Position numbers and translations under genes: made by a program | DNA from: Cubamyces lactineus | Lineage: Eukaryota; Basidiomycota; Agaricomycetes; Polyporales; Polyporaceae | NCBI GenBank assembly: GCA_022376465.1 | Contig: JACDTU010000002.1 | Coordinates: forward strand, 620,001-684,000 | Length of the DNA stretch: 64,000 nucleotides | Direction: 5' to 3' | The notes under the pieces: model-generated | Database searches by the model: none | What the model was told of the DNA's origin: nothing | What the model saw: only the letters and a program-made list of their open reading frames with translations | Part shown: positions 22,563-34,900 of the stretch, piece by piece | Position numbering within the stretch: position 1 is the stretch's first letter | Layout: each line of letters begins with the position of its first letter

Positions 22563-23318
22563 ACGTGCCGACACTCTCGATGATCACGAACACCCTCACG
22601 ACATGACACGGACGAGCGGCGCGCATCCTCCGACTTCCCACTCCCACTCCCTGTCTCACCACCGCCATCCTCCTACCTCCCCCACCACACGTGTTAGCGC
22701 ACGTCACTCTTGTGCAAGATCTTACTGCAGTCGTTCCTTACTTTGCTGGGTATTTATTGATTTTTACCATCCACTTCACCGGGTGAGCTGCTCCATGCAT
22801 CTACTAGTATGACACCCAGCGCTGACCTGCCGTCCCGTGCAGACCGCTCAAAAACCAATGGACATACGGCTACTATTTATCAATCTGTCACTTCCCGGGT
22901 CATCAGGAACCTCGCATTGCGTCCCGATGCGACGCAGGTGCGCGCACGGCTGGCTCGCAATTTGTTCCCGTCCTGCTAGTCAGATTCCGGCGCCTCCCTC
23001 CTCGCCACCATGGACCTCAGTTGTACACATAGTAACCGACATCCCCTCGATACCTAGTATAGTAATGTGTTCCGTGTGTTCATCTGTACGGCGCTCGGAA
23101 TTGTTAGCGGATAGTTCGACGTCGATGCTCGATTATCAGAGTCTCGAATTGGAGAAGTATTGCTCCTCACCCAGACGGTCAAATCGTGGTGCGAAGAACA
23201 GATCTGTATATGGAGAAACCCATAAGAGACTAAATAAGTATACATCCTAGTACAAGTTGGCCTCAGCGGCTCTGGGGGCGCGAGATATATAAATAGTAGT
23301 ACTGTCGAGGCCCCGATC
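22563..23318. other. convergent intergenic region
   Basis: 756 bases between the ends of the SH3 gene (plus) and the terpene synthase gene (minus). No gene or motif recognised. Confidence 0.4.
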
Positions 23319-24921
23319 TTACAGAATTGCAATAGCTGAAATCTCATTACTGAGCAGGAAAAGGATAGTAGGGACACCTAGTCCGAAAAATACGATTAGT
23401 GGGACGCATGTGAACAGTGAGCGAAAGCCCTCCTGCTTTCGCACTGACGGCTCTGGACGCATGTCTAGTGGCAAGTCAGAGATCTAGGCAATATATGTCA
23501 GTCAGGCACGATGCGGGAACGAGGTCACACTCACGTCGTCCCGAACGGCGGCATCCCCATCAACGTCCCTACGCGGGAGAAGCTTCACGATACGGCTCTT
23601 CTTGATCTCAGCGCCGGACGTCCCAAAGTAGCGCTCGGTCATGAAACTCCAGTGAAGCGACCCGACGATCCAGTCTTGCAGGCCCTGCACGTACAATGCG
23701 ACATCGCGATCTAGCTCGGGTCCGAACGATGGGAGGTTTCGTTGATTCTCAACGAACGCGTCAATGGTCTGCTGGCACAGGTTGCCGACGAAATCAACGG
23801 CGCTTTGGAGATCGAGGCCTTGAAGCTCCATGAGGATGGGTATCATCTAGACATGCAACATGGGACAAGTCCATAATGGTTGTGCTGTGGTGGGGAGGGG
23901 CGTACGTTGTGTGTGTCACCACGGGCCTGTTCCACGTTGTACGAAAAGATGTCCTGAGAGATCCAACAGGATAGTTAGGTACGTGTGTGCCTCAGAGGCG
24001 GCGACAGCTTACGTTGCTCCACTGAGATAAGGGAAATGTCAGGCTAGTGGAGGAGTATAGATTGACAGTGGACGACGTACAGTAACCAGATCGTTGGCAC
24101 CTTGATTGAGCGCCTTTATGACCGGGTGTGTCACGACAAAGTCTGGGAGATCGATGTCTACGGCGTATTCAATGAGGTCGAAGACCGGCTTGCACCCGCT
24201 GGTGTCCCGGCGGACCTAGAGTGTCGCAAAACATTTAGCGGTCACACAAATCTGCAAACGGCGCGATCGACCCCACGTTCATGTACGATTCCAGGTCCGG
24301 GATGATCCCTGCCTCCCGGTCGCGTGCCTGCTGGTGAACTGCCTCAAAGAACAGCTCGAGGTTCTCCTTGAATCGCGCCTGGGGACCCGGCTTCGCGTCC
24401 CGTATGCAGCGCGACCAATACCTGCGAGAGACACATACGTCAGCCACGCGTCAATTAAGCCTAGTGGACCATTCGACCCACTCCCGAGCCATCTTGCCAG
24501 CGCTCGGCTCCGTCGCGGGCTGCATTTTGCGAGGGCAGCGCGTGGGCTCGTAGCGGTCGGGAAACCAGAGGGCGTTCATGACGACGTCCGAGAGCTCCTC
24601 GGTCCCCGTGCGCATCATGCCGTCCGAGATGTTGTCGAGGTGGAAGAGGTAGTTCATGAAGTCGCTCACGACCCGCAGCCGCTCCGCGTTGCACGTCGAG
24701 TAGCAGTATGCCGTCAGCTCGCCCGCCTGTAGGCCGTATAATGCCTTGCGGGCTTTGGGCGAGAGCTCGGGGCATCCTTCATCGAGCCACTTGACGGACT
24801 CGGCGGCTATGACGTCGCCATTAGGGTGGTAGGAGAGGGGGAAGTGACAGTGTCCGACGAGGTCGGGGAGGATGAAATGCTTAGGACGGGACGAAGGAGC
24901 GGAAGAGTTGTGTACGGGCAT
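23319..24921 (-). CDS. Sesquiterpene synthase (class I terpene cyclase)
   Basis: Exons 24921-24482, 24421-24277, 24215-24081, 24013-24021 (9 bases, WSN), 23953-23906 and 23846 onward. The aspartate-rich motif is HLDNISD (D96-D100). The metal-binding NSE triad is NDIFSYNVE (N243, S247, E251), followed by QARGDTHN. RRDTSGCKPVFDLIEY and the terminal ERYFG (RY pair) complete the signature of basidiomycete sesquiterpene synthases. The enzyme ionises farnesyl diphosphate with Mg2+ and cyclises it; the product cannot be read from sequence. There are two possible ends. Reading through gives stop at 23502 (373 residues). Splicing a canonical 51-base intron (23534-23484) adds 54 residues to stop 23319 (417 residues). 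No P450 or other cluster gene lies next to it. Confidence 0.92.
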
Positions 24922-25717
24922 GTCTGTAGCGTGGTAGAGTGCAGATTCTGCTACTCAAGAAGACGTGAGAAGGAGGAAGGGTGGGTATGAGGCATCCTCG
25001 TGTCCTCCTCCCGTCTCTTAAATATTGCACGTACTAGCGGACAGCGGAGCCGCAAGCTAGAAAATCCCATCGTGTCCGGTGGAGTGGCTCTCAGACAAGA
25101 GCACGACACTTGGACATACGGACTTCGAGCGGGCGTACCGTACCGGCGTGACCGCACGCGTTTGGGTCCGGTCATAGCATCGAGCCATTGTCGCCCGCTT
25201 TCAGACAGGATGCCGAGCTGTCATAGCTCTCGGGCGGACGTGAGGAATTAATAATGGAGATAATGGAGCTGTTCCCCTCGCGGCACGGGAAGACGAGCGC
25301 GACGCCGGATTTACCTCGACCAGCCGTTGTACGGCCGTCCATCGCTCGCTCTCAATACCGCGGAGTTCCGAATGTCGCCACCTACGACAACGTAGCGCGG
25401 CACATATCAGCCCTGTACTGATGGGCCAGCTTGCGGAAGCAAATGAGGGCCGAGGGAAACGCACACAGGCTCTGTCATGCGTACCGGAACGCGCGCACAG
25501 GCTGCATAGGCAGGCCGCTGGGAAGGTGCGCGGGAACAGTCCGAAGAACTCGAAGCTCCGCGTCCGTTCTTATCTTGGATCTTGACGCCGGTCTGCCAGA
25601 GCTAGATTTCACGTTGAACAAAGGGAATCTCATACGATTCGGGCGCATCCTTAACCGGGGGATAAACACAGCAATGACAACGTCGAGGACAGGAACCTGC
25701 GCTGCCTGGCGGACGCC
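24922..25717. other. intergenic, nothing recognised
   Basis: 796 bases containing the promoter of the terpene synthase and the 3' flank of the F-box/WD40 gene. I see no gene. Confidence 0.4.
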
Positions 25718-27912
25718 TCACAGCCTGATGAATGAAGTGTCGACGCCGTGTGAAAAGTCCCAGATGCATATCCTCTGCACAATGCGAGTAGCGTCAGTCA
25801 GATTAGCCGTCGGCGACAGAGCGAACGTTACGCAGCAGCGTACCTGGTCCTCACCGCATGATACAATCTATGGAACATCACGGTCAATATGACGGATGTG
25901 CTTAAGATGGAGCGCAGGCGGCTTACTTTGGTGTAGTCGGAGCCTACGCAAAAGATCCTGCCTGTATGCCCCCCGGCCAAATCGGCTACGAGCGCGCCAG
26001 TCTGGCGGTCCCAGACCTGCTATCACGTTAGCGAGACTTCTAGCTGTTGGTGTCGCTGGCGATATTACGAACCTTAACTGTAAAGTCGTAGCTCCCGCTA
26101 ACAACAAACTCGGAACCCAACGCCACGCTCCTTACCAGGTCTTCGTGAGCCCGACGTCGTGGCGGCGGCTGCGAAGGCTCGCCCGGGCCTGTGGAGTTAC
26201 CACATGCTTCGCATACAATCCCTCTTCCCAACTCCGCGACGACTGGTGGCTGCTTATCCGCCGAGGGCGAGGTTGACCATCCCTGCAATGTCGTAACGTC
26301 CAGGAGCCGGATGTGCTTATCGGACGATCCCGACAAAACGTACGGGTGCCGGAAGTCGACGGAAGCGATCCTGCAATTCGCGACAATCAGCGCTACGTTC
26401 CAAGTCGACGGGCCCGAGTGCGCGTCGAGCGGACAAGCAGCGAACGTACCCCCGGCGGTGATGGTTTTCAAAGGTGCGCAGGAGCGCTCCCGTTTCCGCA
26501 TCCCATAAACGCAAGGACCGATCTCCCGAGACGGAGACGATGAGGTTGTTAGATATGGCCACGGCGTTCACCGCGGCCCGATGCGCGCTTAGGACATGTT
26601 GCTGCATTAAGTCGGGGAAACGGTATGTCCTAACCGTCCTGTCTATTAGGCTCGTTAGATCAGAGCGGACATACCGAGCGGGTTGCGATATATCCACCTT
26701 TCGAGCACGACACTAGCCTTTGGTCGTCGAAGCGCACGCACAGCACGCTGTCTTCGTGGTCTCGAATGACCCTGATGGGCTCATTCTTTGAGAGGTCCCA
26801 CACAACCACACGGTGGTCGCTGCTGGCACTCGCGAGGATACCGCGGTGTACACATATGCTCAGGACACTGCTCTCATGCACGCCTTCGAGTACGCGAATC
26901 ACGGACCCCGTCGACAGATCCCACTCGCGGATCGTGCGATCCTTGGAGCCCGTAAATAGGACCTGCTTCCCGGTCTCGGGGTAAGTATAGAGCTGGAGAC
27001 AGTAGATGGTGTTCGAGTGGGAGTTGGGCGCGCCGCGGGTCTGCAGATTCGACAGGGTATAAGATCCTGCCATGAATCTGTTGCGGAGGCGAATGTGCGT
27101 CTGATGGAGGAGTTTGAAGTTGGGCTTGAGATGGTGCGCCGCAGCCGAGGACTGCAGCTGGAACCCCGACGGCGTAGAATGACATGTGCGGGCTGATCGG
27201 GCTGAGCGCGATGGTCCCGCGACGGGTGATTGTACTGCGGACGGCGAGGATGGAGCAAGGGTATCCACAACCATCGATGCGAAGCCCGAGTCGTCCGCCT
27301 GCATTTCGTCATCAGAAGAGTCTTCCTCGTCGCCCATGCCCTCGTCGTCAGAGTCAGCTTCAGGGGAGCGTTCATGTTCAGAGCAGCTGTCAGATCCTAG
27401 AGAGAATGGACGAGAAGGCACGCGCCATTCCCACTTGCGGGAGAGACAGAGGTTCTTCCAGAGTGACTGGTCGTCTGCCAAGGTTCGCCACCGCCTGCTG
27501 ACGAGTGCGCACGTCAGGAGAGATTGGTAGGGGAGATACGCAAAAACATGGAGTGCGATCTCGGGCGGCAAAAGCTGTGATGTATCGCACCGGGAAATTT
27601 GAGCTTGTGTCCGAACGGCACGGGGGTAACCACTCACCCCGACAATGTCAACCTTCAGCAGCGGCGCTATCCTGGCCTGCAAGACCGCGAGGCTGGATCT
27701 AGGAAGGGACGCCAGTATCTTGTATGCAAGTTCTGCGTGACATGAAGAAGTTGAGTTCATGGCCGGGCGCAACGCTCGAATTGAACATACGGACCTTCAC
27801 GCTCGTGGACTGAACGCGCTACGAGTAAGTTACCGCCACCGGAAACGCCGGGCCTCTCGTTCAACGGACTGTTCAGATCATCGTCCGTGTAACCCTCGTC
27901 AGCAGAGAACAT
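25718..27912 (-). CDS. F-box/WD40 repeat protein (Cdc4/Met30 type)
   Basis: Eight exons (27912-27795, 27732-27638, 27574-26698, 26642-26450, 26370-26073, 26016-25927, 25867-25844, 25774-25718) give 583 residues. A helical stretch (ELAYKILASLPRSSLAVLQ) precedes the F-box LLPPEIALHVFAYLPYQSLL. An acidic Ser-rich linker follows, then about seven WD40 blades with typical ends: DRTIREWDL, DHRVVVWDL, DRTVRTYRF, DRSLRLWDA, DKHIRLLDV, YDFTVKVWD and RICIWDF. Such proteins are substrate receptors of SCF ubiquitin ligases: the F-box binds Skp1 and the propeller binds phosphodegrons. I cannot tell whether it corresponds to Cdc4, Met30 or another member. Its last exons are very short, including one of 24 bases. 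Confidence 0.92.
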
Positions 27913-28443
27913 GATAGTCAAAGATGCGCCCGGGTTCGTTCTGGCGATTCCCTTAGTCGTGGAGAGCGTAGAGGATGAGGAGGGAAGTGGCTGAGGCGTG
28001 GCAGAGGGCCAGAAGAGACGTGCTCTGCTCTGCTGCAACAGGCTCTTTCATTTAGCCGCCCAGCTCCCATCAGCTGTGCTGCCACGCGACGGCCGGCGCT
28101 TCTCGACTCGTTCGACCTCGTTACACACTTCATGCTCGCAGTCGTCGCCACGATGCTCAGCCGGAACGCTCGAGGTCCAAGGTTTCACAGCCTGCAGGCA
28201 TCTTGGACGCATGCCACGGACACGTAATCGAACACGATACATTCGTCCATAAATTTACCCAGATGTACCATGCCGTACCAGTTGGATATCCAAGAGAGGA
28301 GCGCGAAGAGCGTCATGCTCTTCCCTCCCGTCGAGCCTACATCTGACAACCTGGAGCCCAGAGTGATTCTATCGTGATCTATTGTGACTGAAAGAGATGA
28401 TGCGATTACCAGTGGAGCAATGGCGAAGGACGCGGATAGCCGT
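27913..28443. other. intergenic, nothing recognised
   Basis: 531 bases between two minus-strand genes. They hold the F-box/WD40 promoter. No further gene seen. Confidence 0.4.
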
Positions 28444-29622
28444 CTAGCCGAAGCAATGGATGGAGAGTTTACCCCTCTGAGCGATACCCGGAAGGTGACC
28501 GGTGACAGCTTCCCTCACGGTTCGCGGGTCGTTATTCGTATGAAGTGCGAGATTAATGTTCAGATGTAGGGTGGTGCCTTTGAAGGAAGGTCGGGAGAGG
28601 GCAGAATTCAGAGTGGTCCAGTCGAAGGAGGAGATGGAGGAGCTGTCGAGAATCAACAGGGATACGGAGAGCTTCTCTAGGGCGGGCGCCCTCAGATGCG
28701 CGAGCAGGGCCGAAACCCACGGGACGCAACCAGGGACAACCAGGCCGTCTATCTCCAACGAGCGAAGGTTCGTGTTGTGAAAGAGACTAGGAAGCTCTTG
28801 TGATTCTGTACGTCTATGTGAACATCGCTGTCCTCCAGCAGTAACCGGCGTGCCCGAAAACGCACCTTCCATCGTAGTGGGAAGCTCGATGTATAGGTTC
28901 TGAGTCGCTGTCCCACATGCCTTGAGCAAGTTGTTCAGGACGTCGATAGAATCTCGCTCCCGCCACCGCACCATGAGGGTGCTCACGTCCAGGTGTTGAG
29001 CCGAAGGCAACAGCCATTCCTGGAGCATCACGGACGAAGCCCAGGAATCTATGACAAGCCGACGGAGCGGAGGTGATGCCTTAACCGGCAGCGAGCCATA
29101 GGTGGAGTACGACGGGGCTGCCCAACAGACGCGATAGAAGCACAGGTCCTTGATGTTGCACGCAGCGGAAAGTAGAGTGTGCACATCCACGAAGCTGTCA
29201 AAGTAGACGTCCGCGAACACCAAGGCGGTGAGCCGCGAGAGCGTCGATAGCGTCTCCGGAGAGGAGTGCTGCAGCGAGATGTAGTGCAGGCCGACGAGCT
29301 CGAGCGTGGCGAGCCTGTGCAGCTTGCCCACGAGTGCGGGGACGCGGTTGACCCAGTTCTGGGCGTACGCGGTGCTCATGGGCTCGCTGATGGCCAGCTT
29401 GCGGACATAGTACGCGATGTCAGGGCTGTCCTCCAGGAGCGCCTCGAAACGCGCGCAATGTTTTGCGCCGGTGAGACGTTGGTCTCGGAAGAGATGGGTG
29501 CGCGCTGAGGGTAGCCACGCGTGGCACACTCGGCTACACGTCGACAAGGAGTCGCGGTCGTTCCAGAGGTGGTCTATGGCTTGGTCTATGAGCTCTTGTG
29601 GGAGCTTTCCCTTGGATGGCAT
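28444..29622 (-). CDS. F-box protein, intronless
   Basis: A single exon of 392 residues. The N terminus is an F-box-like helical segment (LPQELIDQAIDHLWNDRDSL, then CSRVCHAWLPSARTHLF), characteristic of the large agaricomycete F-box family. Leucine-rich, irregular repeats follow to the end. It is related to the protein at 42,011-43,271, which shares the SLxxCSxxCxAWLPSxRxHLFR pattern. It probably recruits an unknown substrate to an SCF ligase. The absence of introns in 1.2 kb is unusual for this window. Confidence 0.85.
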   Translation of the reverse strand: MPSKGKLPQELIDQAIDHLWNDRDSLSTCSRVCHAWLPSARTHLFRDQRLTGAKHCARFEALLEDSPDIAYYVRKLAISEPMSTAYAQNWVNRVPALVGKLHRLATLELVGLHYISLQHSSPETLSTLSRLTALVFADVYFDSFVDVHTLLSAACNIKDLCFYRVCWAAPSYSTYGSLPVKASPPLRRLVIDSWASSVMLQEWLLPSAQHLDVSTLMVRWRERDSIDVLNNLLKACGTATQNLYIELPTTMEGAFSGTPVTAGGQRCSHRRTESQELPSLFHNTNLRSLEIDGLVVPGCVPWVSALLAHLRAPALEKLSVSLLILDSSSISSFDWTTLNSALSRPSFKGTTLHLNINLALHTNNDPRTVREAVTGHLPGIAQRGKLSIHCFG

Positions 29623-30179
29623 GGTTTAGGACCCTTATGTCTGCCGAGTGTACATTCAGCCAGTCAGGTCCACCACCATTCAAGCATGTACACTCACCGG
29701 CTGGCCGCTGCAGGGCGCGGGGGATGGTGGTGGTCTATTGCAAACGCGACATATCGCGCAAGCAAGGCTAACTAGAGGACATATAGCAGGGTTTCCCCGT
29801 GGCGATATCGCCATGACAAGATCTCGGGAATTTGTAGCGACCCTCGCGGTCGCCGGACGCTGATAGGGTCCTATAGCATACTTAGGGGCGGGATAGCGAC
29901 CGCCACGGTAAGAACATCGGAAGCTAGTTATCTTCTAGTCCAGGTTCAAGGCGCGCTTTTGAGCGGGCATTGGACGGGTAATCGGGGCTCGAAAAGGGTT
30001 AGAAGCGCGATTAGTGCCGAGTATTGAGACGGGCTAATAGAATTAGATGCCTGGAAATTTGGGCGTTCCCAGCAACGACGCGCGCTCGTGAGTTGGCGAC
30101 TCGTCCTCCTCGTCCATCCTCCTCCGCCTCGTCCTTCATCTCCGTCCCTAGCTGCACCCCCACCCCCCGTCTGTCTGCC
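29623..30179. other. divergent promoter region of F-box gene and septin
   Basis: 557 bases between start codons on opposite strands. A perfect 12-base palindrome GGCGATATCGCC lies at 29801-29812. Nothing else recognised. Confidence 0.4.
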
Positions 30180-31436
30180 ATGGCCGCTGCACCCGCTGAA
30201 GAGATCCGTGCCAATGCATACGTCGGTTTCGACACCATCACGCAGCAGATTGAGCACAAGCTTTTGAAGCGCGGCTTCCAGTTCAACGTCATCGTCGTCG
30301 GTGCGTCCTCGTTCTTGTCGACATTTTGCGCGTCCGTGACGTGTTTGCTGAGGCGCTGTACCTGTCTGTAGGTCAGACGGGTCTCGGAAAGTCGACGCTC
30401 ATCAACACTATCTTCGCGTCGCACTTGATTGACTCTAAGGGTCGCCTGGAACCGGATGAGCCTGTGAGGCAGACGACTGAGATCCACCCCGTCTCGCATG
30501 GTACGTTATTTCTTGTGCTAGTTGTGGCTGTAAACCAAGGAATACGTGTAGTCATTGTCGAGAACGGCGTGAGGCTCCGCCTGAACATTGTCGACACGCC
30601 TGGCTACGGCGACCAGATCAACAACGAAAACTGGTACGTGTTATTCTCTCTCAGAAGCTACTATCTACCATTCTTACGCACTATCTCCGCCCTCGTGTAG
30701 CTGGGATCCCATTGTGAAGTACATCAAGGACCAGCACAGCGCGTACCTCCGCAAGGAGCTCACCGCGCAGCGTGACCGCCATATCCAGGACACGCGTATC
30801 CACTGCTGCCTGTTCTTCATCAACCCGACGGGCCACTCCCTCCGCCCCATCGACATCATCGTCATGAAGAAGCTGAGCGAGGTCGTCAACGTCGTCCCCG
30901 TCATTGCCAAGTCCGACAGCCTGACCCTCGAGGAGCGGGAGGCGTTCAAGCAGAGGATTCGGGACGAGCTCGTCTACAACAACATCCGCCTGTACCCCTT
31001 CGACACGGAGGAGAACGACGAGGAGGAGATCCAGCTCAACGAGACCATCCGGGTATGTGTTGCAGCTTCGCTTCTATTCATGCCTCCGCTCATAAGCGCC
31101 GGCAGAGCATGATTCCCTTCGCGGTCGTCGGTTCTGAGCGCACCGTGATCGTGGACGGCAAGCCTGTCCGCGGCCGCAAGAACCGCTGGGGCGTCGTCAA
31201 CGTTGAGGACGAGCGGCACTGCGAGTTCGTTCACCTGAGGAACTTCCTCACTAGGTGCGTCGCGATGGCGAGACTGCAGTGGGACTTGTCATTGATGCAT
31301 ATGAACTCTTTCCAGGTCACACCTGCAGGACCTCATCGAGACAACGGCCCAGATCCACTACGAGGCCTTCCGGTCAAAACAACTGCTCGCGCTCAAGGAG
31401 CAGACCAATGCTCGTCCCTCCGCTGCGGCACAGTAA
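30180..31436 (+). CDS. CDC10: Septin, Cdc10 class
   Basis: Six exons (30180-30300, 30372-30500, 30552-30633, 30701-31052, 31106-31254, 31316-31436) give 317 residues. The start AYVGFDTITQQIEHKLLKRG precedes the GTPase domain with P loop GQTGLGKST (about 41), DTPGYGD and AKSD. The septin unique element around WGVVNVEDERHCEFVHLRNF and the ending THLQDLIETTAQIHYE complete the family features. There is no C-terminal coiled coil, and the N terminus and length (yeast Cdc10 322) both point to the Cdc10 class, the central subunit of the hetero-octamer that forms filaments at septa. Identity is firm. Confidence 0.95.
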
Positions 31437-31952
31437 GCGCGTGCGTCTGTCTCCCGTTGACGTACCCCGCCCCGGGGCACGTCGCCGAAAGTTATTGTGT
31501 TGGTGGGCTGCAGTAGGGCTAGGAGTGCGCTTTGATACCCCTTTGTTGGATTCCATTCGCCGTCATCGTTACCGTAAACCGTTTCTCGTTCGCTTGCCCG
31601 TTGTGCCTACTCCGACCGTCTCTCACCCGAACGCTCGTTGCTTCTTCTGGATGTCCGATAGCCCGTACGCGCCGTATAGTGACTACCCCCTCCCTGTGTT
31701 GTCTCGATCTTACCGCTTGCCTCTGTGCGTCTACGCTCGTTTATAATAGCTTACTCCCACGGCTTCAACGGTGCATAACGGTGTGATGTTGACAGTATAC
31801 AGTAAGGTAAGGTTGGATATACATCATGATACAGACGAGAGGCAAATCTAGCGGGTCAGCATGATGAGCGACAGCAGAAGGATGTGACAAAGTCTAGAGA
31901 GCAAGGCTGAGAGCATAAGATGCAGAGGGAAGAGAGCGGCTGGGACGTATGT
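31437..31952. other. convergent intergenic region
   Basis: 516 bases between the 3' ends of the septin and the SNF2-type gene. Nothing recognised. Confidence 0.4.
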
Positions 31953-34900
31953 TCAGGTTGAGTCGGATTCGTCTGCGAAAGCGACCCGCTTCTGTTTCTT
32001 CCGGGGAGGTCCTGAGGGGATCTCCACGTAGGCACTCCCAGAGCTCCTAGGTTTCTCCGCGACGTGAACCTCAGCGGGAGCCGCCGCTGGTTCAGAGACG
32101 GGGCTGGGCGGTGGTGGGATGTCGAACAGCGGACGGTTGAAGTTGACTCGCCCCTCCTCTGTCGGGACTGGGAGGAACGTCGGATGCTATTACAACCGAT
32201 CCAAATGTCAGCAATGTGGTCTTTGGGAAAAGGTGACAAAGAGGCGAGCGACGTACGGCGAGGAAGTCGCGCACGGTGCGGTCGTCCGTTGCAGCTTTCG
32301 CGACCTCTTGCTTGTTCTCTCGTAGGGCTTTGCTGCGCGTGACCATCACCTCTTCGAATGTCGACCTGATGGCCAGGGTTGTCACTGGAAAGGGTAAGGG
32401 AGATTAGAGGCGGTACCCAGCGCAGCGCCAAGATTGTTGATCGTACCATGAACGATGGGACGTGTTTGACCGATACGATGCACTCGCTGAACGCAAGCCC
32501 TAGTCAACGCCTGCTAGGAATAGGGTGGAAGCTGTAATAGGGTACCTTGATAGCTTGCGACTCGACGTCCGCCTTCCACACTGGCTCGCAGAAGATCACT
32601 CGGGAGGCAGATACTAGGTTTCTGCAAAGGAGTGTTAGCGAAGTCTTCTCGCTCGATAAAAAGACATTGAAGACACACAATCCACGAGCTCCGTGCTTAA
32701 GCTCCAGCAGTAACACACGATATAGCTCCGATGTCTCGAAGGTCGTGATCATGGACTGCCGTTCTTCTCGAGAATGCTGCCCACTGAAAGACAGATACTT
32801 GACCTTGAAGAGGTCGAGTGCTTCTGCGATGAAGGACAATACAGACGGTGACTGCGAAAATATGAGGAACTTGTCCTCGGCGCCGTACGTCAAAACCTGG
32901 ATGGCGGCGAAATTAGGAATCACTCTAGTGGGATGAGAGCTATCGATACACCATACCTCGTTGAGAATGTAGTCCAGCTTCGTAGACAACGAGTTTCGTA
33001 TCCGAACGCCTTTGAGAGGAGACAGACGGAGCAAGGAAGACGCAACCATGTGCTGCGAGGGGTCATCCCGGTTGACCGGTGGAGGACTCTCACCGTCTTC
33101 ACCGTTAAACTTCGCAGTGAACCGGGCGAGTGCAGCTTCCATCTCCCGCTGCATCTCTTCCATCTTCTCTTTCGCACTCGCACGCTTGGCCACCTCCGAA
33201 GGCGTCTTCTTTGACTCGGATGCGTGTCGGTCTCGAGACGACTTCGACTTCCTCTGCTCGTGGAAATGGGCGACATCTCTATACGCTTTCTCGAGCTCGT
33301 TGAACGACTTTCCGATCTCCGCGATCTTGGCAATGCTAGACAACGGACGCTCTACGACCGCTTGACGGATCTGGACGAGCACGTGAGGCGGAAGCAGCGC
33401 GACGGGGCTTGCTTTGCGAGCGTATTCGGGAAAGGTGCACCACGCGTCGTAGACTAACGAGTGCATGTTCTCGACGCGGCAGAAGACATGATACTGACTC
33501 TGGATTGATACCCAGACCGGGTCTTCCTTGGCTGCCTGTCTGTGAGACCACAGCAGTGTGAATTCGTTGTGCCTTCTAATGGCTTGAACGGGTAATAGCA
33601 AAACGCACATGTGTATGATAGCTTGTTTGATAAGCTCATGGTCTCCAGGAAGCCCTCTGCGTTTACCAGTCTCTAAGTGCTTGAGAGCGGATTGGGCGTT
33701 GCTTAGACGTTCTTCATGATCGCCGTCGCTCACGTGCCAAAACATAGTACTAGCAGCAGTGAGATGTTAAGTGGAAACTATTGGCGAGTGGGATGTGCAC
33801 AAACTTACTGTGAAATGTTAGAGACGAGCTCTTGTAAATGGCTCGAGTTCTATGGTGTGGTCAATGACTGTACAGGAACAGTGGAAAGATATCGTACCCT
33901 TGGGTGGAACAAATAGTCCTGTGGTATCGATTAGTATGTAATCTGTAGTGAGTTCAAATGCATGTCGTACCTGGTGTTCTCGTTCACTGTCGACAATGTT
34001 GACAGCGATGATGGCTTGCATTATGTTGTACGTCTTCACAGCCAAGGGGTCCATGTCCAGAAGTGCGATTCGATTATCCAGCAGCGCGAGCCTAACTTCG
34101 CTTTCCACATCCTCGATCCTAGTGACACGAGTGAGCATGCAAACACACAAACTACATCATTTATGACACTCACCGATGTCGGACCATCACTGTAGACATC
34201 ACTTGAGCCAGCACGTCGATGTCCCCGGGGTATGGTCCACTGGCCCTAAACAAGGGATCCGCGACCAACGTCTTGAAAGTCTTAGAGTCGTACGCGAATG
34301 GCATCATGAGCAGGAAGTCGGCCAACATGTTGCCTAGCTTGCGCAAATCCTCGCGTTCTTCAGCAGGCCAGATCCGCTGCTCCTCTGGCGCCTTTTCGCC
34401 GTCTTCATCCCCAGGGTACAGCAGCTCGTTTCCAGACCCGAAGTTCAGACCGAGCAGATTTGCTATGGGTGAACATCAGCAACAGAGACGAGACACTGCA
34501 TCGGATGAGGGCTTACTAGTGGGTGTGCCCGTGACGATCCAACGTCGTTCAACGCTGAGAAGCTTCGTGAAGATGGCGTAATCCGTCTGCTTCTCCGCCG
34601 TGTTGTGGCCTTCGTCTACTACCAGACGCTTCCATCGAATTTGCAGCAAAGGCGACACGTCCTTCCGTCGACTGCACTTGCATCGCCTTACAAGAGCATT
34701 GGGCTTGGGCTTGCACTCGCAAACCGTCCATGAGTACAAGCTCTCGATGTTCCGCTTCTTTGATTCATGTGAAAATCCTGTAAAGGGTATAAGCAGACGT
34801 TCCGAATTATGATATAGCAGAGAAAGACTCACTCGAGTGGCTCATGAGGATGATCTGGAGCAAGTCAATCTCAGCTATGATCAGTGCGTCAACCAAGTGA

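Noticed and set aside
23319..24921. Terpene biosynthetic gene cluster
   Set aside because: Neighbours are an SH3 protein and F-box proteins; no P450, oxidoreductase, transporter or regulator lies next to the synthase.
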